Assembly: GCA_964398355.1 (NCBI GenBank)
Contig: CAYNMM010000004.1
Span: 1-45,596, forward strand
Direction: 5' to 3'
DNA: 45,596 nt
Source of the DNA: WFZT01 sp964398355
GTDB taxonomy: Bacteria > Hydrothermota > Hydrothermia > B15-G9 > WFZT01
This document shows positions 41,935 to 45,596 of the stretch, one piece after another (positions within the stretch are counted from its first letter, which is position 1; each line of letters starts with the position of its first letter). Position numbers and translations under genes: made by a program. The notes beneath the pieces were generated by a model, which saw nothing but the letters and a program-made list of their open reading frames with translations, did not search any database and was not told where the DNA came from.

Positions 41935-42359
41935 GTCGATCAGAAATACTTGATGGAATTATCATTGGACTCCTTGGAATAAACACATTTTTGCTTTTTA
42001 TGATTTACACTGGTTTGAAAGGTAGTCCATTGATGAATTCTCCCTCAAATTTCAGGATGCTACAGGCTTCGAAAGAGACGACTAATTCATTCCCAAAAGT
42101 AAAAAGTGCTGTTTCTCCGGAGTATCCCGAAGAGGCCAAGAAAAATAACTGGCAGGGAAGGGTCATAGTGAGCGCATTGGTCGGGAAAGATGGATTGGTT
42201 AAAAGGGTGAAGATTAAGGCCTCATCTGGGTATACATGTCTCGATAGTGCTGCTTTGGAAGCTTTAAAGAAGTATGTGTTTTATCCTGCAAAAGACTCAA
42301 GTGGTAAACCTGTATCGAAGTGGGTGTATATTCCTGTAATTTTCAGGTTGAAAAAGTAA
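41931..42359 (+). CDS. short TonB-like protein (C-terminal TonB domain)
   Basis: A 142-residue protein with an N-terminal membrane helix (about residues 9-29) and a TonB C-terminal domain (about 60-142): SPEYPEEAKKNNWQGRVIVSALVGKDGLVKRVKIKASSGYTCLDSAALEALKKYVFYPAKD. The Pro-rich spacer of classical TonB is missing; the linker is only about 30 residues. It is translationally coupled to the anti-sigma, so it is more likely part of an envelope signalling unit than a general energy transducer. No exbB or exbD is present. Confidence 0.85.
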   Translation: MSRSEILDGIIIGLLGINTFLLFMIYTGLKGSPLMNSPSNFRMLQASKETTNSFPKVKSAVSPEYPEEAKKNNWQGRVIVSALVGKDGLVKRVKIKASSGYTCLDSAALEALKKYVFYPAKDSSGKPVSKWVYIPVIFRLKK

Positions 42360-42370
42360 AGATTTTTATA

Positions 42371-42408
42371 GATGGTGGGGGGTGAGATAAATCTCACCCC
42401 CCACCATC
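42371..42408. terminator. perfect 18-bp hairpin between convergent genes
   Basis: Arms 42371-42388 and 42391-42408 are perfectly complementary, GC-rich and separated by 2 nt. It lies between the tonB-like stop (42359, plus) and the small-peptide stop (42415, minus), so it can serve as a bidirectional terminator. U-rich sequence is weak on both sides (CCCCTTTT on plus). Confidence 0.7.
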
Positions 42409-42414
42409 ATCTCA

Positions 42415-42513
42415 CTAGCCCCTTTTGATTAACACTCTTACCAGTTCAATGAACTGGGTAAGGAGTGCCAGGAGGCTTACCCACATATCTATACTATTTG
42501 AGGGTAAAGCCAT
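42415..42513 (-). CDS. small membrane peptide A (32 aa)
   Basis: An ORF too short for standard callers: ATG 42513, stop 42415-42417. It is preceded by AAAGGAGGT (42517-42525), one of the strongest Shine-Dalgarno sites in the window, 3-4 nt before ATG. It begins MALPSNSIDMW, has a hydrophobic helix VSLLALLTQFIELVRVLI, and ends with the basic KRG. The shape resembles small membrane peptides and type I toxins. A convergent terminator hairpin follows it. I do not recognise a family. Confidence 0.6.
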   Translation of the reverse strand: MALPSNSIDMWVSLLALLTQFIELVRVLIKRG

Positions 42514-42568
42514 TTTACCTCCTTTTTTATTTTATAACTTTTTTATATCTTTATAGGAGGATCCACTG

Positions 42569-42646
42569 TTGTATATGGACTTCTTACACGGGCTAGTGGT
42601 TATGATATCCCTATTTGTTTTAGGGATTTATGACTCAATAAAGTAA
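42569..42646 (+). CDS. small membrane peptide B (25 aa)
   Basis: It runs divergently from peptide A, with 55 bp between starts. TTG 42569 lies 8 nt after AGGAGG (42555-42560); an in-frame ATG at 42575 would be too far from that site. The sequence is mostly one hydrophobic helix, FLHGLVVMISLFVLGIY, with DSIK at the end. A TCCCTA/TAGGGA inverted repeat (42608-42626) lies inside. No family is recognised. The pair suggests two related small membrane products or a toxin-like module, but this is speculation. Confidence 0.4.
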   Translation: MYMDFLHGLVVMISLFVLGIYDSIK

Positions 42647-42835
42647 AAGAACGATAAAAGAATCTGATACGAGATAGTTTAGAATAAAGATCTCGAAATG
42701 AACTGTCAATATGTGAACTTAAAGTTTTAGAATTTAAATCTAAAAAATAGTCCCATTAATTTTCTATTTTTCCTGCAGAGTTTTTAAGAATACATTTTTA
42801 AAGAACAAAATTTTCAAGTATTTTTTATCCGACAC

Positions 42836-42863
42836 TTGACAGAATTGGGTGAGACTGTATTAT
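42836..42863 (+). promoter_or_regulatory. promoter of the geranylgeranyl reductase-GGGPS operon
   Basis: -35 TTGACA (42836-42841), a 16-bp spacer and -10 TATTAT (42858-42863). The 5' UTR would be about 70 nt, with a GGAG site near the ATG. Between peptide B and this promoter (42647-42835) the DNA is AT-rich and I see nothing in it. Confidence 0.65.
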
Positions 42864-42938
42864 ATACAAACTCTCCGCTATGAAGCAGGCTTTCCGGAAA
42901 ACAAATAATATTCCCCCAGAGATTGGAGTGGGAATGAG

Positions 42939-44177
42939 ATGAATCTTAAGAGTGAATACAGTGCCATTGTTGTAGGGGCTGGTCCTGCCGGATCCACTGC
43001 TGCTAAGGTACTGGCACAGGGTGGAGTTGATGTTCTCCTTATCGAAAAACAGAGGGAAGTGGGTAAAGATATTTTTTGTGCAGAGGGAATTTCCACAAAT
43101 ACACTTAATCTCATCAAAAAAATTTTTGAAATTGACGAGACGCAGAAGTTTGTAGCTACCAATGTTGACACGATCAGGATTATCTCGCCTGAGCTGGATT
43201 ATTTCGAGGTGTATAGGAATGGTATTGGGGTTGTGCTTGAGAGGAAAATTTTCGATAGGACCCTTGCCGAGAAAGCAGCTGCAAAAGGTGCAGTGCTTTC
43301 AGTCAGTACAAAATTTCTTACTGCGAAGAGAGTTGGTGGTAAAGTTGAGGTTGATTTAGTAAGAGATGGGAGACGGGAAATTGTCAGGACACCAATTCTG
43401 ATTGGTGCTGATGGCCCCGCTTCTGCTGTTGCTGCCTCTATGGGACTCAATATGGAAGTTGGTAATGAAAATATTCATAAATGCGCTCAATTCTTGATAT
43501 ATGACAGAGCAATTGGTAGTAATAGAATGGATTTTCTATTTTCGAAGAAATATTCACCTACCGGGTATGCCTGGACGTTTCCCAAAGGGAATGGATTAGC
43601 AAATTTTGGGGTGGGTATACTTTCAGAGAGGAAAGAGGATCCTATGCAGTACCTTGAGCAACTATTGAAGGATTTTTATCCTGATGCCAGAGTTATCGGG
43701 TGGCTGAAAGGGGTGGTTCCGACGGGTGGGAATTTGAAGAGGATTTATGCAGATAATTTACTTGTAGCTGGTGATGCTGCGCGTCTTGCAGATCCTGTAA
43801 CCGGGGGTGGTATAGCAGCAGCTATAATCAGCGGACGTCTCGCCGGTGAGATTGCATTCGAGGCGCTCGATAGGGGAGACTTCACCGAGAAGTTTTTAAA
43901 AAAATATGAGAAAAAGGTCTGGCAGGAATTGGGAATTGACTATAAAATATCATTGATTCTCAGGGAGTATTTGAAAAATTATACGGATGAGAGGATAATA
44001 AAGTTATATAGAGTTCTCAAACATCTCTTCGGAGGGAAAAATTTACAGTCCATCAAACTTACGGATTTGTTCATCAGTAGTATAAAGAATTCAAAGGAAC
44101 TTGCCGGTCTTCTTCTTGGGAGCGGAGGTGATGCGATATTCAACAGTATACGAAAGATTATTTTCACAGGACAGTAG
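42939..44177 (+). CDS. geranylgeranyl reductase family FAD enzyme
   Basis: A 412-residue flavoprotein. The FAD-binding start is AIVVGAGPAGSTAAKVLAQGG, with EKQREVGKDIFCAEGIS, the second motif LIGADGPASAVAASMGL, the GGR signature YAWTFPKGNGLANFGVG (YxWxFP) and LVAGDAARLADPVTGGGIAAAIISGRLAGE. Such enzymes saturate geranylgeranyl chains of archaeal ether lipids, quinones or chlorophyll. Directly coupled to a GGGP synthase here, ether-lipid chain reduction is the most likely role. Confidence 0.87.
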   Translation: MNLKSEYSAIVVGAGPAGSTAAKVLAQGGVDVLLIEKQREVGKDIFCAEGISTNTLNLIKKIFEIDETQKFVATNVDTIRIISPELDYFEVYRNGIGVVLERKIFDRTLAEKAAAKGAVLSVSTKFLTAKRVGGKVEVDLVRDGRREIVRTPILIGADGPASAVAASMGLNMEVGNENIHKCAQFLIYDRAIGSNRMDFLFSKKYSPTGYAWTFPKGNGLANFGVGILSERKEDPMQYLEQLLKDFYPDARVIGWLKGVVPTGGNLKRIYADNLLVAGDAARLADPVTGGGIAAAIISGRLAGEIAFEALDRGDFTEKFLKKYEKKVWQELGIDYKISLILREYLKNYTDERIIKLYRVLKHLFGGKNLQSIKLTDLFISSIKNSKELAGLLLGSGGDAIFNSIRKIIFTGQ

Positions 44178-44856
44178 GCCAGGGATTCTGATACTGATAG
44201 ATCCTGATAAGGTCAGAAGAGATACGGTGGAGGAACTTGTTGGTAAGATCAATGAACACGATGGAGTGAAGGCAATATTAGTTGGAACAAGTGTGTTACT
44301 GTCCGACGATTTTGATGACTTCGTTTCAAAAGTGAGGGAGATTTCGAGGTTTCCAGTGATTATTTTTCCGGGAAACTCTTTACAGGTTTCGAAAAATGCA
44401 GATGCGTTTCTCCTGCCCTCGCTGATAAGTGGCAGGAATCCGGATTTCCTAATAGGTGAGCATGTGAAGATTGCGGTCTTTTTAAAAAATTCAGGTATTG
44501 AGGTGATACCAACGGGCTATATGCTGGTTGAGTCTGGAAACTATACTTCAGTAGAATATATATCTTTTACGAGACCTATCCCCAGGGAGAAAGTAGATAT
44601 AGCAATTGCGCACGCAGTGGCTGGTGAACTTCTTGGTCTGAAATTGCTCTATCTTGAGGCAGGCTCCGGAGCAAAGTATCCAGTGCCACCTGAAATGATA
44701 AAGAGTGTTGTGGAATCAGTTTCTATTCCAGTAATTGTTGGTGGCGGATTGAGAACGCGGGAGGATGTGGAAAATGCAATAAACTCTGGTGCAAGTCATG
44801 TAGTGATAGGAACAGCGTTTGAGGAGGATCCAGAGATTCTCCGGGAGGTGTTATGA
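44131..44856 (+). CDS. geranylgeranylglyceryl phosphate synthase (group II GGGPS)
   Basis: It couples sn-glycerol-1-phosphate to a polyprenyl diphosphate, the first ether bond of archaeal-type lipids. The 241-residue TIM barrel has ILILIDPDKVRRDTVEEL, VGTSVLLSDDF, FPGNSLQVSKNADAFLLPSLISGRNPDFLIG, KLLYLEAGSGAKYPVPPEMI and VIVGGGLRTREDVENAINSGASHVVIGTAFEE. YLEAGSGA is the group II form. ATG 44131 lies inside the end of the reductase gene (47-bp overlap), which shows tight coupling; an earlier TTG at 44101 is less likely. Chain length (C20, C35) cannot be told by eye. Confidence 0.92.
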   Translation: MRYSTVYERLFSQDSRPGILILIDPDKVRRDTVEELVGKINEHDGVKAILVGTSVLLSDDFDDFVSKVREISRFPVIIFPGNSLQVSKNADAFLLPSLISGRNPDFLIGEHVKIAVFLKNSGIEVIPTGYMLVESGNYTSVEYISFTRPIPREKVDIAIAHAVAGELLGLKLLYLEAGSGAKYPVPPEMIKSVVESVSIPVIVGGGLRTREDVENAINSGASHVVIGTAFEEDPEILREVL

Positions 44857-45449
44857 AAATTCTTGAAAAAACAAGGCTTACATTGAAAGATCTTAGAGAA
44901 AACCCTAAAATTCGACACTTTGTTCGTAAGGCTGATGAAACCCTTGCAGCTCTTGGATATACTGAGCATGGAGAGAGACATGTTTCTCTTGTAGCGAAAA
45001 GAGCTGGTAAGATTCTAAGAGAACTTGGGTATCCCGAAAGAACCGCTGAACTTGCAGAAATTGCAGGTTACCTTCATGATGTGGGTAACCTGATTAATAG
45101 AGAATATCATGCCCAGACTGGTGCTGTGATTGCCTACAAGCTTCTCGAAGAACTTGGAATGGAGTATGAAGAATTGGCAGAGGTAATGATGGCAATAGGA
45201 AATCACCACGAAGAGGATGGTACTCCTGTTTCCCCTGTAGCAGCTGCATTGATTCTTGCCGATAAGTCTGATGTTCATCGTTCTCGTGTGAGACCTATTG
45301 GCAATATTGAAGAGGATATTCACGATAGAGTAAACTATGCTGCTACGTTTTCTAAAATTATTGTTGATAGAGAGAAAAAAACCATCACATATAAAATTGA
45401 GATTGATACAGAGATTGCTCCTGTAATGGAGTATTTTCAGATCTTTTGA
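44853..45449 (+). CDS. HD-domain phosphohydrolase
   Basis: A 198-residue protein with an HD domain: GERHVSLVAKRAG, LAEIAGYLHDVGNLINREYHAQTGAVIA (His-Asp metal pair) and VMMAIGNHHEEDGTPVSPVAAALILADKSDVHRSR, then a short C-terminal strand domain. It probably hydrolyses a nucleotide or phosphorylated metabolite; the substrate is unknown. The start overlaps the GGGPS stop by 4 bp (ATGA), so it belongs to the same operon. Confidence 0.85.
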   Translation: MKILEKTRLTLKDLRENPKIRHFVRKADETLAALGYTEHGERHVSLVAKRAGKILRELGYPERTAELAEIAGYLHDVGNLINREYHAQTGAVIAYKLLEELGMEYEELAEVMMAIGNHHEEDGTPVSPVAAALILADKSDVHRSRVRPIGNIEEDIHDRVNYAATFSKIIVDREKKTITYKIEIDTEIAPVMEYFQIF

Positions 45450-45569
45450 TCAAGGATGCTGATTGCATCGAAAGCAGCTAAAAGATTGGGGTGTAAATTC
45501 GAATTGATCATTAATGATACAAAGATGATTTAATTCCCATAAGATAAACCCAAAGGAGGTAAGATAAGT

Positions 45570-45596
45570 ATGACTCTTCAAGAGTTAAGGAAGAAG
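45570..45596 (+). CDS. start of a gene cut by the window edge
   Basis: Nine codons (MTLQELRKK) follow a strong AAAGGAGGT about 8 nt before the ATG. Too short for identification; the start is compatible with transcription terminator Rho and with several other proteins. Confidence 0.6.

Noticed and set aside
45449..45535. 27-codon ORF after the HD-domain gene
   Set aside because: It has a weak ribosome site and no distinctive composition; it is probably chance.

Overview
This 45.6 kb window looks like chromosomal DNA of a thermophilic, moderately AT-rich bacterium from an uncultured lineage of the FCB type (for example WOR-3/Stahlbacteria, Hydrothermae or a relative). That placement is inference. 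It rests on a very GC-rich RNase P RNA and GC-rich tRNAs in an AT-rich background, a GldA-GldF-GldG ABC system, a T9SS-like C-terminal tail on a secreted hydrolase, a Kdo-pathway gene (kdsD), MlaEF, and a bacterial GGGP synthase next to a geranylgeranyl reductase. No rRNA or ribosomal protein gene is present to fix the phylum.

Layout. 1-190: leader-proximal end of a CRISPR array that continues outside the window, with no cas genes. 190-2940: RNA-rich and gene-poor, with rnpB (minus strand), a dispersed repeat and a possible structured RNA. 2942-8810 (minus): fpg, proC (frame broken next to its start), tRNA-Asp, and a gldA-gldF-gldG-DUF4340 operon. 9033-11147: tRNA-Pro, a lone holin-like gene, kdsD and thpR. 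11150-15958 (plus): a shikimate operon aroF-aroA-aroE-aroC, preceded by a Phe/Tyr leader peptide and a complete set of alternative hairpins. 16164-23740: NRAMP-like transporter, TlpA-type lipoprotein, CocE-type hydrolase, MGMT-like protein, trxB and slyD. 23825-29439 (minus): hyuA-hyuB with a small membrane protein and a Na+/solute symporter. 29720-35916 (minus): accC-mlaE-mlaF-btpA-purDE-(rfaE2-Nudix). 36010-38327: a coiled-coil protein (plus), then archease, PTPS-III and folE2 (minus). 38345-42359: CapA-like protein, MFS transporter, THEP1 NTPase, then ECF sigma, anti-sigma and TonB-like protein. 42371-42646: two divergent tiny membrane peptides. 42939-45596: geranylgeranyl reductase, GGGP synthase, an HD-domain protein, and the first codons of another gene.

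The strongest new signals are these. (1) A trp-style transcription attenuator upstream of aroF: a short leader ORF contains the core RFYFTRFYYYP, its codons abut one arm of a hairpin, and a mutually exclusive terminator with a U-tract ends 16 bases before aroF. (2) Frequent leaderless transcription: at least ten genes have a near-consensus -10 box only 6-9 nt before the start codon and no Shine-Dalgarno sequence, while other genes have strong ones. (3) A GGGPS + GGR pair, suggesting archaeal-type ether-lipid chemistry in a bacterium. (4) Two unusual fusions, PurD-PurE and RfaE2-Nudix. (5) A perfect 46-bp palindrome inside an anti-sigma gene. (6) A repeat whose end lies 9-10 nt upstream of the -35 boxes of both rnpB and slyD. 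(7) Divergent unannotated peptides of 32 and 25 residues.

How the genes work together. The aro operon feeds chorismate, with apparent control by attenuation and by a regulatory domain on DAHP synthase. FolE2 and PTPS-III give a FolB-free route to folate. KdsD and the RfaE2-type protein point to an outer membrane with LPS-like sugars, in line with MlaEF. The GGGPS/GGR pair would add isoprenoid ether lipids. All functional statements come from recognising family motifs by eye; no database search was run.
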